Source: Zantedeschia hybrid cultivar (taxonomy: Eukaryota; Streptophyta; Magnoliopsida; Alismatales; Araceae). Taken from it: a stretch of DNA of 64,000 nucleotides. Below are positions 10,413 through 23,156 of this stretch, piece by piece. The stretch covers positions 48,150,501 through 48,214,500 of the forward strand of contig JARZZO010000006.1 of the NCBI GenBank assembly GCA_030544215.1. The letters run 5' to 3'. The first letter of the stretch is position 1, and each line of letters opens with the position of its first letter. A model generated the notes under the pieces. That model made no database searches, was not told where the DNA came from, and was given only the letters and a program-made list of their open reading frames with translations. The position numbers and the translations under genes are program-made.

Positions 10413-13400
10413 ATGTCGTCACCTAACCCCCTTCGTTGCATACTTGATGCAAACAAACTCACGGGATCAAATTACATTGACTGGTTACGCAACTTGAAGA
10501 TTGTCCTCAGGTGTGAAAAGCTAGCCTATGTCCTGGATCAACCATGTCCAGTGCAACCCGGTGATAATGCTAACGAAGATGAATTAATGATGTTTGAAAA
10601 TTGGAAGGAGGACTCTGTCAAGGTCCAGTGTTATATGCTCGGTTCAATGAACAATGAACTGCAACGACAACATGATAACATGGAACCTAAGTCCATTCTG
10701 AATCACCTACAAGAGTTGTTTGGTGAACAATCCAGAACAGAAAGATATGAGATATCTAAGAAATTGTTCAGGACCAGAATGAGCGAGGGCACATCTGTGC
10801 AAACTCATGTACTCAAGATGATAGAATGGATTGAGAGGCTTGTTGTGCTTGGCTTTGTTATGAACAATGACCTAAGCATCGACTTAATCCTACAGTCCCT
10901 TCCAGATTCATTTTCACAATTCATTATCAACTTCAATATGAACAAAATTGAAGTTTTACTGGCTGAACTGCTCCACATGTTGAAGACAACAAAAGGCACT
11001 ATCTAGAAAGATAAACCTAATGTAATGCTTGTTGGTAAGACCAACAAGAAAAGAAAAGCTAGACAAACCTTTAAGAAAGGTAAGCATAAGAAGCTAGTGA
11101 AAAGCAAACCGGCGGTTCAAAAGGACAAAGCTAAAGTCAATGATAAAGGTCAGTGTTTTCACTGCCATAAAGAAGGTCGTTGGAAGAGAAACTGCAAGAT
11201 TTATCTAGCAGAAAAGGCAAAGGAGAAGCTTGGTGAAGCTTCAGGTATACTCATGATCGATCTTAACTTGTCTTATAGAGAATCAACATCTTGGGTATTA
11301 GATACTGGATGTGTTTCTCATATCTGCAATAACTTGCAGGTGCTAACAAGTAAAAGAAGATTGAACCGTGGAGACGTGGATATGAGGCTCGGGAATGGAG
11401 CAAAAGTTGCTGCGTTAGCTGTGGGGACAGCAAAACTTCAGATGCCGTCAGGAGACTCATTGGAACTAATAGATTGTTATTATGTTCCGACCATTATTAG
11501 GAATATCATATCTATTTCATGTTTAGATAGACAAGGATATTCTATGAAACTAGAGAATAAAGGTTGTTCCATTTATCAAGGAGACAAATTGTTTGCTTCC
11601 GGATATTTATTGAATGGATTATATTTACTTGATATTTCATATGATGTTTGTCTGGTAAATAAATCTCTTGAACGATTAGATAAGGATGTGAATAATTCGT
11701 ACCTATGGCATTGTAGGTTAGGTCATATAAATAAGAACAGGATCATAAGGTTGCAAAAGAATGGATATCTTAATCCATTTGATTATGAATCATTTGCAAC
11801 CTGTGAAGCTTGTCTCATGGGAAAGATGACCAAAGCTCCATTCTCAGGACATGGAGAAAGAGCTAAGGACTTATTGGAACTAATACATAGTGATGTATGT
11901 CGTCCAATGTCCACTCATACTATGGGTGGTTACTCATACTTTGTTTCATTTATAGATGATTTCTCAAGATATGGCTACATATATTTAATGAAATATAAGT
12001 CAGAAGTCTTTGAGAAATTTAAAGAGTTTAAAAATGAAGTTGAGAACCAGACTGGAAAGAGTATCAAAACTCTTCAATCAGATCGAGGGGGTGAATACTT
12101 AAGTACATAATTCACAGAATATCTTAAAGATAATGGTATTTTGTCTCAGTGGACTCCTCCCTATACACCTCAGTTAAATGGTGTATCGGAAAGGAGAAAT
12201 CGTACTCTATTAGATATGGTAAGATCAATGATGAGTTATGCCAAACTTCCAATCTCTTTATGGGGATATGCACTGTTAACTGCTACATATCTGCTGAACA
12301 AAGTTCCCAGTAAGTCAGTATCTTCCACTCCATATGAGATATGGAAAGGAAAGAAACCAGACTTTAAGCATGTTAGAGTCTGGGGATGTCCTACACATGT
12401 CAAAAGACATGATCCAGACAAACTGGATTCCAGGACAGAGAAATGAAGATTTGTGGGATATCCAAAAGAGACTTTTGGATATTATTTCTATCAGCCCAGC
12501 GATCAAAGGGTGTTTGTCGCAAAAAGAGCTGTCTTCTTAGAGAAAGAATATCTTTTAAAAGAAGACAGTGGGAGCAAGATAGAACTTGAAGAAATTCTAG
12601 ACTCACAAATCAACACTAGTTCATCTACTGAACCATTGACTCAAGAACTTGTTCAAGATGATACACAAAAGGTTCGCAGATCAGGTAGAGTGCCTAAGCA
12701 GCCTGAAAGATATGTTGGACATATCGATGATGGCAAACCAAAAGTGCACTTGAATGAGGATGATGATCCTCAAACCTACCAAGAAGCCATAAATAGTCAA
12801 GAATCAGAAAAATGGCAAGAGGCAATGAATTCTGAAATTCAGTCCATGTATGCCAACCAAGTTTAGAACTTGGTTGATCTGCCAGAAGGTATAGTACCTA
12901 TTGGCAGTAAATGGATCTTTAAAAGAAAGATCGGTGCAGATGGACAGATTGACACATACAAGGCAAGGCTGGTAGCAAAAGGATATCGTCAAAGGCAAGG
13001 CATTGACTATGACGAAACCTTTTCTCTAGTTGCTATGATTAAGTCAATCAGAATACTTCTTGCTATCGCTGCATTCTATGATTATGAAATATGGCAAATG
13101 GATGTGAAAACAGCATTCCTTAACGGGAACCTTCAAGAAGAGGTGTATATGATACAACCTAAAGGATTCACTTCCAAAGAGCATTCAAGCAAGGTATGCA
13201 AGCTGCAAAGATCCATCTATGGATTAAAGCAGGCATCCCGAACTTGGAACTTAAGATTTGATGAAGCAATCAAATCTTATGACTTCATTAAGAATGAAGA
13301 TGAACCTTGTGTATACAAAAAGGCTAGTGGGAGCGCAGTTACCTTTTTGGTACTTTACGTTGATGACATTTTACTCATTGGGAATGATGTAGGAATGTTG

Positions 13401-14342
13401 TCATCAGTAAAGGCTTGGTTATCCAAAAACTTCTCCATGAAAGATTTGGGAGAAGCATCCTATATTCTGGGAATAAAGATCTATAGAGATAGATCCAAAA
13501 GGATGCTTGGCTTATCCCAATCTATGTACATAGATACCATAGTCAAAAGGTTTGGCATGGAAAATTCCAAGAGAGGCCTCGTTCCAATGAGGCATGGAAT
13601 TTATCTCTCTAAAGAAATGTCTCCCAAGACACCTGAAGAGAGAGCATACATGGATAGAGTTCCTTATGCCTCGGCAATATGACTTATCATGTATGCAATG
13701 CTATGTACTAGGCTTGATGTGGCACACCCACTAAGTGTCACCAGTAGATATCAGGCTGATCCAGGTGAAGAACACTGGAAGGCGGTGAAATGCATCCTTA
13801 GATACTTGAGAAGGACTAAGGATCTATTTCTCGTATATGGAGGAAACGACTTGGAACTTCGAGGGTTTACTGACTCGAGTTTCCAGTCGGATATGGATGA
13901 TAGCAAATCCATGTCTGGATTTGTGTTCATGTTAAATGGAGGTGCAGTAAGTTGGAAAAGTTCCAAACAAGAAACAACTGCAGATTCGACGATCGAAGCA
14001 GAATACATTGCTATAGCTGAAGCGACCAAGGAGGCGGTTTGGATGAAGAAGTTCATCTCGGCACTTGGAGAAGTTCCAAGCATTTCAGATCCTGTTCCAT
14101 TGTTGTGTGACAACAATGGGGCAATAGCTCAAGCGAAGGAGCCAAGATCACATCAGAAGTCAAAGCACATTCTGAGACGATTTCGTCTGATTCGTGAGAT
14201 CATCGCCCGAGGAGATATAATAGTTGAGAAAGTCTCATCTGAAGATAATGTAGTAGATCCCATGACTAAGCCATTGTCTCAAAACAATTTAGAACGTCAC
14301 CTTAAGTCTATGGGACTTAGACACATGGGTGATTGGCTATAG
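10413..14342 (+). pseudogene. Copia A gag-pol polyprotein, five nonsense codons, no frameshift
   Basis: A single frame of 1,310 codons encodes capsid-like gag (to about 11000), a zinc knuckle (11154-11195), protease with DTG at 11301, integrase with HHCC start (11709-11820) and DDE residues at 11892, 12081 and 12189, reverse transcriptase with YVDD at 13356-13367, and RNase H ending near the stop at 14340. Five in-frame stops interrupt it: TAG 11004, TAA 12108, TGA 12444, TAG 12864 and TGA 13680. There is no frameshift. The knuckle reads CFHCHKEGRWKRNC, so the usual His is Arg. The start is the first ATG after the leader stem-loops, matching D. Such an element could move only with proteins supplied in trans. 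Confidence 0.95.
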
Positions 14343-14356
14343 TCCAAGTGGGAGAA
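14341..14356 (+). promoter_or_regulatory. Polypurine tract of copia A
   Basis: AGTCCAAGTGGGAGAA abuts the 3' LTR and overlaps the end of the pol frame. B and D have nearly the same string at the same place. It is the expected plus-strand primer. Confidence 0.9.
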
Positions 14357-15957
14357 TGTTAGAATTGGGTGGCCTCAAAGCCAATCATTGTACATTCTAG
14401 TTCAAATTATTAATAAAGGCAATTATTTCTTCATTTATAGTTCTCGCAAATTAACTATCGTAATGAAGGTCCATAGACAAATGTATGGGATATTGAATCA
14501 TGATGAGATCATGATAGTGAGATCAATATCCTCAGTCAATTGTCTTAAACAGTTCTCGATCATAGGATATTTGAGATGGACATTGAATATCCGATAAGAT
14601 CGACACAAGTTATGTCTGCTCATGTGATGAGGGTGAATGATCTCACATTCACTCGTGTGGTGACACTAAGACAAACATGTGGGTGCTCATTAGATAATGA
14701 GTTTACTGAACATACCCAAATAAAAATTCCTGGATGGTAATTATACCTATTAGTCAACCAGGGAATTCAATCGTTGCAGTAGCACAGTTGGTCCTTTGAC
14801 CTGAGTCACCAATGATACCTTGTTTGTGGACCATTGTATCTTGATTCTCTGACTTGTAGACTTTAACCATTAAGTCCACCATAATCGGTCTTTCAGATAC
14901 AGTGGAAAGCTTGCGAAGGTAATTGAGTGAACAACAAGGGATCACTCACTCTTGGTATAAGACTGGAGAGAGAATGTCCTATAGATGTGTACACAGAAAT
15001 CCCTGGCCATGGTCAAATGAAAGAGATGTCTTTCTAGATATTAAATGTGTACTGAAATCCATCTGGATAATGCGATAGAGGGTTTGACTATAAAACCATA
15101 CTCTTGCGTTATTGTGACATTGCATGAGTGAAGGATTATATATGTGCGGCATCTGCAGACGGAAAGGTTCAATTAAAGGGAACAGTATCCCTTATATCTT
15201 CTGGGATCATGAGGTAGTGTTTGGTGCTGTTCATGATCAGAAGGCCAAGTGATTTGATCATCAGATGATAATTCACTTGTTTATTAAATTAATCATTTAA
15301 CATATGATGTTTAAATGTTAATTAATAAATATTAAACTCTAGAAACAGTTCTAAGTTTAATGGGCCTGCAACCGGACTGATATATGGGCCTAGAGGGTCA
15401 CACACATAAGAGTTTTCGTCAGACGGTGAGAGACGTTAAATTTCATGCTTATCTGGGCTTTTATGAAAAGCCGCAGGATAAACATGAAGATTTAATGGAG
15501 AATTATCCAAGGTCAAACTCTTGGATAATTATGAGGATTAATCCTTGTGCTTATCCTTATTTCTATATAAGGAGGGCCAAGGGGAAGGGGTAAAAAGTTG
15601 GTTGGACGAATTACTCACCCCAGAATCTCTCTCTCCTCTCTCTCTCTCCTCTCTCTCTCTCCTTCTCTCTCTCTTGGAGTAGATCTGTCTCTCTCCGCGC
15701 ATGGTGGATTTGAGATCTGGTCGGAGCACTCAAGTCGAGGAGGAAATCGCGTCTGCTGCGGGAACTCGTGTGGATACCTCTAGAGATTGTGCGCGTGCGC
15801 GATTACCGAGTCGGCATCATCCACGGGAGATTCGAAACCCCGCAATGGTGAAGAACCGTTCTTCCCGCGTTTATTTTAATGTCCGTTTTACGATCCCAGC
15901 AACCGATACAATAGGAATCAATTTTATTTTCCGCTGCGTTCTAGGCGATTCCTAACA
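14357..15957 (+). repeat. 3' LTR of copia A
   Basis: 1,601 bp, TGTTAG...CTAACA, colinear with the 5' LTR except for about 32 substitutions and a longer CT microsatellite. It is followed directly by the second AAAGC target duplication. Confidence 0.97.
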
Positions 15958-15962
15958 AAAGC

Positions 15963-18184
15963 ACCATATAAAGGGGGAGCCGCCTGGGTATAGACAGCTC
16001 GCTGCACCAAAGGACAACTATCAGTGGCTAATCGGCAAAACAAATTAATTAATAAAATATTCATACATATGCATACATACCAAGTCGAAGAGTTCCTTCT
16101 GGACCTGCTCCAGCTGGGCCTCGGCATCCTGGAGGTGGGTCCGGAGGTCAATGATGACCGCGTTTCACGCATCCTGCATACCACACATACATACATTCAT
16201 TCACAAATATAAGTTAAAGATAATAATAAAATGAAAGATGCATAAATCATACTTACATCAAGTGGTCGGAGGAGCCGTAGTTGATCGGCGTAGTGGGCCC
16301 GGTATTGCTGGAGATAAGCCTCGCTGCTCTCCGCATAGGACTCCACTCGGACGCCATGGAGGTGCCAGTCCTCGTACTGCTCCGAGAACATGGCACGCCA
16401 GTCTGTGAGGGCTTGCTTGCCCCTCATGCTCCTCCCAATGCCCTCCGGGACCTCCTCGTCCACCCACTCCTGGTGGAGGCCCAACATCCTCATCACAAGC
16501 TAGAGGCAGAGGGGTTTGATCTCGTTCAGGCAATGTACACACATTTGCCTGCCGAACCTCCTCCCTCCAGCTGCCACCAACGGTTGGCCCTCCTCGTCCA
16601 AACCTATGTACGGGCGCTAGATCACTTGCATACAAGTTAGATGCATTCATATGAATAAAATTGCATTTAATAAATGAAAGACTGCATTTAATAAATAAAA
16701 CTGAATAAGTTAAAGACTTATCAAGAGCTCTGGATAGTCAAGGAATTGACGGCGAAGGGCCGTCAATTGATGGTGTTGCGGGGCCGTGTCCACTATTGGT
16801 TGCCAATGGCGAGCCAACGGGACGGCATCCGGCCAAATGATCCTCGCTCGGCCAAGCGGGAAGTAAAGATAGCTCCACACCTGTATGCATAAACATATAA
16901 GTTAGAAAGCATCATATCATTACATTGCATAGACACATGATTAAAAATAACTTATACCTGAAGAAACGGCGAAAAGCCACTGACGGTGGTCTCGCGGTCC
17001 GGCGTGACCGCGAAAAGATCAGCAAAGAGATGGGCCAAGAGAGCAGCACCCTAGGCATACTCATGGAGGGTCTCTAGGTCGTCTAATAAATAAAGGAACC
17101 TACAATGAATATGGTCGCCCTTTGTGCGGAAGAACAACCGACCAAAAAAGAAAACTAGAAAGACTCTCAGCTGTCTATCTACCTCCTCCTCCTAACTCGG
17201 GTCGCTACAGTAGATAGCAGAGGAGGACTCAGCTAGTCTACTCCTAAACTCCTCCCGGGTCTCGTCAGACAGACGCCGGGGCTCTACTAAACCTAGAGCG
17301 GCCTCTACCTCCACTCTAGGGACTGTCCTAGACTCTCTATCTAGGGTGGACACCTCGATCCCTAGTAAAGCCTTATCTAACCCTCGGTAATCGGGGTAAG
17401 TCACCCCGCTCACCGGTAGACCCTCTACCCTCAGGCCAGTAATCCTGGCCACATCCTCCAAAGTTGGGACCATGTGGCCCCAGGGCATTAGGAATGCCCG
17501 ACTCTCTGCATGCCAATGCTCCCTGAGCGCCTGCAGCAGTACCAGATCAAGCCAAAATGGCTCGATGTCCAAGATCTCGCTGAACCCCATCCGGCGCAAG
17601 CGCGCCTTCTGGAAGTCTGGGAGTCTCCAGTATGCCCCTACTACCAAGTCCAAAGAAATTATGGCCCTCATTGTTCCCTGCAAATAAAACAAAAAGATTT
17701 CATCAGTTAATGGACTTAATAAGTCAATGAAATTTCTGTTTAAAAGGCGTCGAGCTATGTGGACGCCCATTGAAAGGCGTCCACCTTCCTTGACACCATT
17801 TAAACCTATTTCTGTCCTATTTAAAAATTGATTTTTAGCTTGAATGACGTTGGACCAGAGAGACGCCCTTTGAATGGCGTCACCTGGTCTAGACGCCATT
17901 CAAACCCGATTTTTAGGCTTCTTCCAACAAGCCCCTTTCTCCCTCTTTTCCTCATCCCATTCAATCCACAGGGAGGTTACCAGGTGGAGGTCGCCCTCCC
18001 CTCCTTCTTCTTCGGCTACAAGCGTCGGAGGAGCCTCTTCCTCCTCCAAAAATGCCGCCACCGCCGCGAGGTCGGCCAGCGCCTCTTCGGGAACCTCTTT
18101 CGCCGTTGGAACCACCGCAAGAGGGGCCGTCCTCCGCCGCTTTGCGATGGCCTTAGTCGTGCGTGACCCTTCGCCACATTCCAT
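15963..18184 (-). pseudogene. Plant mobile domain (PMD, MAIN-like) gene, six exons, disrupted
   Basis: Minus-strand exons with good splice sites: exon 1 18184-17981 (donor GTAACC), exon 2 17677-16958 (acceptor TTTGCAG, donor GTATAAG), exon 3 16880-about 16722, exon 4 about 16624-16257 (donor GTAAGT), exon 5 16173-16081 (donor GTATGT), exon 6 16001-15963 continuing at 6339-6280 beyond copia A. Exons 1, 2, 3, 5 and 6 join in phase 0. The protein has an acidic Ala/Glu-rich N-terminus, then PMD hallmarks: a W-x-LPDF-like start, ALREHWHAESRAFLMPWGHM, PTLEDVARITGL, and later DDLETLHEYA, GAALLAHL, then a C-terminal coiled coil. Decay: in-frame stops in exon 2 (two), exon 4 (two) and exon 5 (TGA where CGA is likely), an apparent GT-to-AT donor change after exon 3, and the copia insertion. 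G2 has a related exon 1 in the same relative place, so the gene seems carried by the element. A host PMD gene is the alternative. Confidence 0.75.
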
Positions 18185-18920
18185 GGCAAGAGAAAGAGAG
18201 AGCTAGTGAGGGAGGAACTCAGGATGTGAAGAAGAAACTCTAGTTGGAGAAGAAGGAGAGTTCGAAAGGATAGAAGAAGAGGTGGAAATGAGGTTGCCGG
18301 AGAACGAAGGTCGTCGGAGGAACAAGGGATCGCCGGAGAAAAAGGGAGTTTTGAGAGAATGAGGAAGAAAGGGGGTCCTTCACGGCTTCTGTTAGAAAAA
18401 GTTGAAATGCGACACCATTCAAGGCGCATAAACTGAGGTGGCAAAGGACAGAGGTTTGAAATTGATCAAAAGGCGTCTTCCCAGAACGACGCGTTTCAGT
18501 TTAAACCACCAATTATAGTTAGAGCAGTACAAGGCATGATAATTAAAAGTGTCTACATTTCACGACGCGTTTAAGTAGATTAATCACAAAATTAATGGCA
18601 GAATTTTGGAGAAAAGTAAGAGAGAGAATTGAAAGGCGTCAATACATGTAGACGTGTTTTAAGGATAATTCGGGGTATTCAGGATAAATCTTTGATTTTT
18701 GGAAACTGATTTTTGGTTGAATAGGGTCTACATCACTAGATGTGTTTTATGGGAAAATGGGGCTTTCAGAATTTATCTCTGATTTTGGAAAAGGATTTTG
18801 ACTAACAGACGTATACTCATCTGGACGCGTTTTCGACATAATTCGGGATTTTAAGGATTAATCTCTGATTTTTGGAAAATAAATTATGGTTGAAAGGCGT
18901 CTTTCTGAGTGGGCGCGTTT
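17740..18920. repeat. GCGTC palindrome units in PMD intron 1 and upstream of the PMD gene
   Basis: Imperfect inverted units of the form (A/T)AAANGGCGTC, 8-14 nt, GACGC(C/G)NTTT occur near 17744-17810, 17838-17890, 18467-18500, 18550-18572, 18632-18662, 18719-18750, 18800-18830 and 18892-18920. Some have decayed to GTC or GTGTC on one arm. The same unit fills U3 of LTRs G1 and G2 and the LTRs of families H and I. Between 18185 and 19212 I see no gene apart from these units and degraded 3' codons of the next antisense gene. Confidence 0.8.
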
Positions 18921-19212
18921 TACATTAAGTAAACCCGAATTGAAATATTTTAAGGAAAAATCATGTTTTTACTCAAGGAAAAATCTTGGGCAAGTCACAG
19001 AAGATCAAGGATGAATTTCAAGACATAAAAGGATGCATTCTTTATTGAAATAAATTCTTAATTACATCATAAAAGAAAAGGAAAAGAAAAAGGAACACTC
19101 AAGGAAGAAATTCCCGAAGTCCCATTATATATGGATAAGATAATCCTCTATCTCTATTCTCAGAGGATTTTACATGATGATTGAAACTAATATTCCACAG
19201 TGTGACTATAAG

Positions 19213-20510
19213 TTAGGTGGCTTCATAATCTTCATCGGAGTCCAAGGCACGCTTCTTGATTGGAGAAGTGTTGGAAAATTCAGGGAATTCATAGCGAGGC
19301 AGGCTGAGTTGGATATGACATCGATGAGGATTGTACAACACAAACTCAGTTGCCCCGATCAGTTTAAGTTCTGCACCCGCTGCACGGCGCACTTGAATGG
19401 GTTTTCCTACAAGAGCAAGAGGTGAAGAGTCGAACCCATTTGCTGACATTGTTCTTAGATAATCTCTCCAGTCTACTCGAGTCTTGAGTTTTGGCACTCG
19501 ATTGATCATCTTCTCATTGAATTTCACAATGTTGGAAATATGGAAGATCGGACTATTCTGATAGATTTGAGATGGTCTTACTGAATTCCTAGTGTGATAT
19601 TCAAACTTGAAGTGCAACTCGACCCACAGAGCGAAGAGTAGCATGCAACCATAAGGAGGCTGACCTGTAGACGCTGCAGAGAGCCCACTGTAGAGATAGG
19701 CTAGAATCGCTGTGTCAATCTGTCTTCCCTCAAAGATCTCACATATTGCACTGACTTGAACATATTCTAGTATGTTGTCTTGAGTAGGAAAGAACAAAGC
19801 TCCAGCTAGGCACGTGGTGAATGCTTTCATCACGTTCTCAGTGTCATCCTCTCTAAGATCTTCAATCTCGTATAAAGTCCACTCTGTTAGCTTTGCAAGA
19901 TTGATTCCTTTCTTAATGAGGCATCCTTTAACTTCTTTTGGATCCTTCATGATCTTCATCAACAATTGTTGACCTGTAATCTTTTTCCTCATCAGAGCCA
20001 TCTTATTCTGGATCACTTCATTGTTGTCGTTCAACTCGATTTAGGGAACGCCCAATAGGAGTTCAACCTCTTCTAGAAGAATAGTGCATTCAAATTCAGG
20101 AAAGAGAAATGTATGGGTTTGAGGATGCCATAACCCAATCGAAGCACCCATAGCCGCCCAATCCACGTTTGGACTTTTGTAATGCTTTGCATGGACTACT
20201 AGACCTTGGATGTTCCACTTGAAAACAAAGGATTGCATAGAAATAGTAATACTTTTAGAAAGCTTTCGAATCCAAGGGAGAGATGTGAATTTCCTTGGGC
20301 CGGGAAATAAAGGATATGCCTAGAAAATAGAAGGGGAAATCGCTATGAAGAACTTGAAGAACATGGGGAAAAAAAGGAAATTGAAGAAGAATGATTGAAG
20401 GAAAAGAGGATTTAACTTACTTGGATGTTAGGATCTCTTCCACTTAGATGATCTTTCACATTGGAGAGCTTCTCTAGCGTCTTCTTCATCCGCTTGCTTG
20501 AAGAATCCAT
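19213..20510 (-). pseudogene. Antisense two-exon PMD-like gene of element G1
   Basis: Exon 1 is 20510-20421 (ATG, 30 codons, donor CAA/GTAAGT). Exon 2 starts at 20319 after TTTTCTAG, in phase 0. The protein has a basic N-terminus, FPGPRKF, then VDWAAMGASIGLWHPQTHTF, a P-x-FE-TI-LEE-ELLLG segment, and a long C-terminal part with FTTCLAG, AYLYSGLSAASTG, VELHFKF and KTRVDW. The W-P-x-THTF...LEE...LLG pattern matches the start of plant-mobile-domain-type families (possibly the DUF7745-like group); that call rests on recall of the pattern. Defects are few: a TAA near 20040-20042 and an early TAA near 19210. The G2 copy at 61458-62836 is clearly homologous and shares the intron position. Its function is unknown. 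Confidence 0.75.
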
Positions 20511-20631
20511 CTTGTTCTTGAAGCTTTTCCTTCTTGAAATCTTGAAATCTTGAAAATCATTGAACTTTGAAGAAAATCTCTAGCTTTGATCTCTAGATTG
20601 TGTTAGGGTTGCCTTAATACAAGTTTATGAA

Positions 20632-20641
20632 GTTTATATAG
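20632..20641 (-). promoter_or_regulatory. TATA box of the antisense G1 gene
   Basis: CTATATAAAC on the minus strand lies about 120 bp upstream of the ATG at 20510. The G2 copy has TTTATAAAA at the same distance, so this antisense gene probably has its own promoter inside the retroelement. Confidence 0.55.
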
Positions 20642-20642
20642 A

Positions 20643-21865
20643 GGGATTTGCGATTCTAGGAAGGCTTTTCCGGATTGGAGAAGGGATGAGTATAGGAAGA
20701 GTTGGAATCTGGGTAGAAGTTAGCCAGAACCTGTTTCTGCGACTTGAAAGGTGTCGTTGAACAGCGACGTGTTTTAGTTAGCTTAATGGCGTCGGCGCGA
20801 CACGATGCGTTTCAGGGTGTTCTGTTATTTGCCCGAAATTCAATGTTTATCCATATGTGATGCTTAGATGATGGTATTGTTTGAAGTTACTGATAATTTT
20901 TTAGTGCAGGAAATTCAGGAAAATCCAAATGAAGTTGAAAATTCAAGAAGATCCTACTATAGGAGTTTATGAGTCCTGACCATGGCTAAAAAGACGGTTA
21001 TCTCTATCCTTGTATTCTTTCATGTGATTAATTTGCATCATCTTTACTATTTGTTAAATATATATTAGAGTATATCAAGGACCTTGTGATCTTGATGAAA
21101 CTGGAATTTGAGTTCCCCTTTAACAAAAAAACGATGATAATTCCAGAGAATTCTTAATCGCACGGATAGGCCGTTTGATTGTTAATTAATGAGGACGATG
21201 GTTCCACTTTTGTAAGACAATGCGTGGATAAACGAGCTTCGACTTAGCACTGAATTACAAGAATTGGTATCTTGACTCATTAATAATAATTTAACAATAT
21301 TATCCTTGATTAATGTATATTTTATTTGATTTTATATTTTTCTTTTAACCCAGCATGCATTATGTAGGACTTTGATATAATAGTGATAAGAATTAATTCT
21401 TGATTAAGTCTGAGACCATTGATCAAATAACTCCCAACATGATATGAAATATTTCATTCTGAAATGAGTATCTTGATTATCTTTGAGGTTCGCTTAAAGA
21501 TATCATTGGGATTCTATCCTTTCTTGGATTCTTTATCCAACATTTTGTTTTCTTTTAAAGATCTATCATGGCTGCAGCACGTCCACATTTGCTGGCAATC
21601 GCTCCCCATGATGAAACCTATAGTGTCTATGACCTGGGGTACTTCCCATTCGTAGAGATTGATCGACCATATTTTATTTTCTTGTCTATCTCATACAGAC
21701 AGGATTGATTCCATCGATATCCTTGAGTTATCTTCATTGATGATTTTGAGAAAAATTACAATCATGTGATGTTAAGAGCGTGTCTCATCACACCTTGGCA
21801 TCACCTTTTCAGTACATTCCATTTCATTTCACTCCCTTGCAAAGACGATGCCAAGGTGAGGCAGT
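20643..21865 (+). other. 3' internal non-coding region of element G1
   Basis: No gene is seen. It contains further GCGTC units (20749-20815) and is homologous, in reverse orientation, to 60122-61320 of G2; shared marks include the TCGCACGGATAGG block near 21157 and AATTGGTATCTTG near 21263. It ends with GCCAAGGTGAGGCAGT, directly before the LTR, where the polypurine tract should be. Confidence 0.7.
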
Positions 21866-23156
21866 TGTAGACACGTTAATTTTGACATCATTTTGAGTAA
21901 ATTTCATATTATAAATAATGCCTCAAAATGGTCTGATATTTAATCATTAGTTAATCTTTATGAATTAATTGTCTAAATGACATTGGTCAGACAGAGGTAA
22001 TTTAAGTTCATTAAATAAATTAATTTTAACTCATATTTTAATCAAATATGAAAAAATCTAAAAGACGTCAACCTGTGTAGACGCCATTTAGAGTTTATTC
22101 TTATTTTGATTATTAATATGATTTTTAATTAATTTATTAATAAACTAAAGGACGTCTGCACTACACGACGCCATTTAGGTTTCCTAATGTGTTTCTGTCT
22201 CTTCTTCCCGATGTTTATCCTTATCTTAATTAAGCTAAAAGACGTCTCCCAAGGGCGACACGTTTTAGATAATTACAGATAAAGATGAATTAGGCTGTAT
22301 TTATTTGTTTCTTAGTTGGATAAACTTTAAACCCTTTCATGTTAATCTATTAATAACTGCGGATGTGTGAACTTAAAGCCTATAAATACCCAACCCCTTG
22401 GTCATTAAAAAGTTAGTGATGATAGTGATATTAGTGATAATTCTTAAAAGATTAGTGATAATTTTGAGTGATACTTTGTGAGAGACGACGTCCAAACGCT
22501 GAAGGATCGAAGTGCTACTACTTCCAGGAGTCTTAAAGCAATCTTCATCCTTTCTTCATTGCTTCTTCGTCCTTTCAAGATCCATTCAAGACCAAGGCTT
22601 CCCTGGAGCCATCCAACTTAGTTGATTTCTTCATATTTTTATCACATTGGCATCACAATTTCATCACATCACTCCATGCAACACACACTCACTAGTATAT
22701 AATTTCCAATCCATATTTTAAGGGGTTTCAAAGACCACAAACAAGTGAGTTCATTTGTTTAGTTACATGATTAAAATTTTTACTAGAATAGATACTACAT
22801 CTATTGTTCTTATTGTTCCCTCTTTCTTACTACTTCTTTTTGCAAGGTTCAAAGGTACGAAAGGAGTTAAAGAGGAGAGAATCAACAAGGAAATATGGAA
22901 GATCCTCAAAGTCCGATAAGCATTCAAAGTAAGAACAAAGTCAAAAGGGCTCTCTTTCTTCAGCCGGCTGAAGGAGGGGAATCAAGGACTCCAACATCTC
23001 CCAATTCCAAAATAGGTAGGCGATCAATCTTTTCTTTTGGAACTTTTTAGTAAAATGTTTCTGGTGATCACATTCACTTAGTTTTTAATAAGTTTATTTG
23101 TCACAAAATTAACATAAATTTTCATGATAATCACACCCCTAATTTGAGCACTCACA
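21866..23156 (+). repeat. LTR of gypsy-type element G1
   Basis: 1,291 bp from TGTAGACACG to CACTCACA. U3 has three GCGTC palindromes (about 22060-22090, 22148-22178, 22229-22262). A TATA box CCTATAAATACC is at 22379-22390, followed by a transcribed-type region. It is homologous to the G2 LTR (60121-59432 and 51662-51160, minus strand). The right end abuts the broken RNase H region of copia E, so this is the 3' LTR of an element extending to the left. The lineage is probably Tat-like, from the antisense extra genes; no G pol is in the window to test this. Confidence 0.75.

Larger units (their letters stand above)
6340..15957 (+). mobile_element. Copia element A, complete LTR retrotransposon
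   Basis: A full Ty1/copia element of 9,618 bp: 5' LTR 6340-7927, tRNA-Met primer site, 2.5 kb leader, one gag-pol frame, polypurine tract and 3' LTR 14357-15957. Both ends are flanked by the 5-bp target duplication AAAGC (6335-6339 and 15958-15962). By eye the two LTRs differ by roughly 32 substitutions plus a CT-repeat length change over about 1,590 bases, near 2%. The RT, RNase H and CYVDD-type motifs place it among plant copia elements of the Tork/Angela-like groups; I do not assign the lineage firmly. It inserted into the last exon of an antisense PMD gene. Nonsense codons make it non-autonomous now. Confidence 0.97.
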
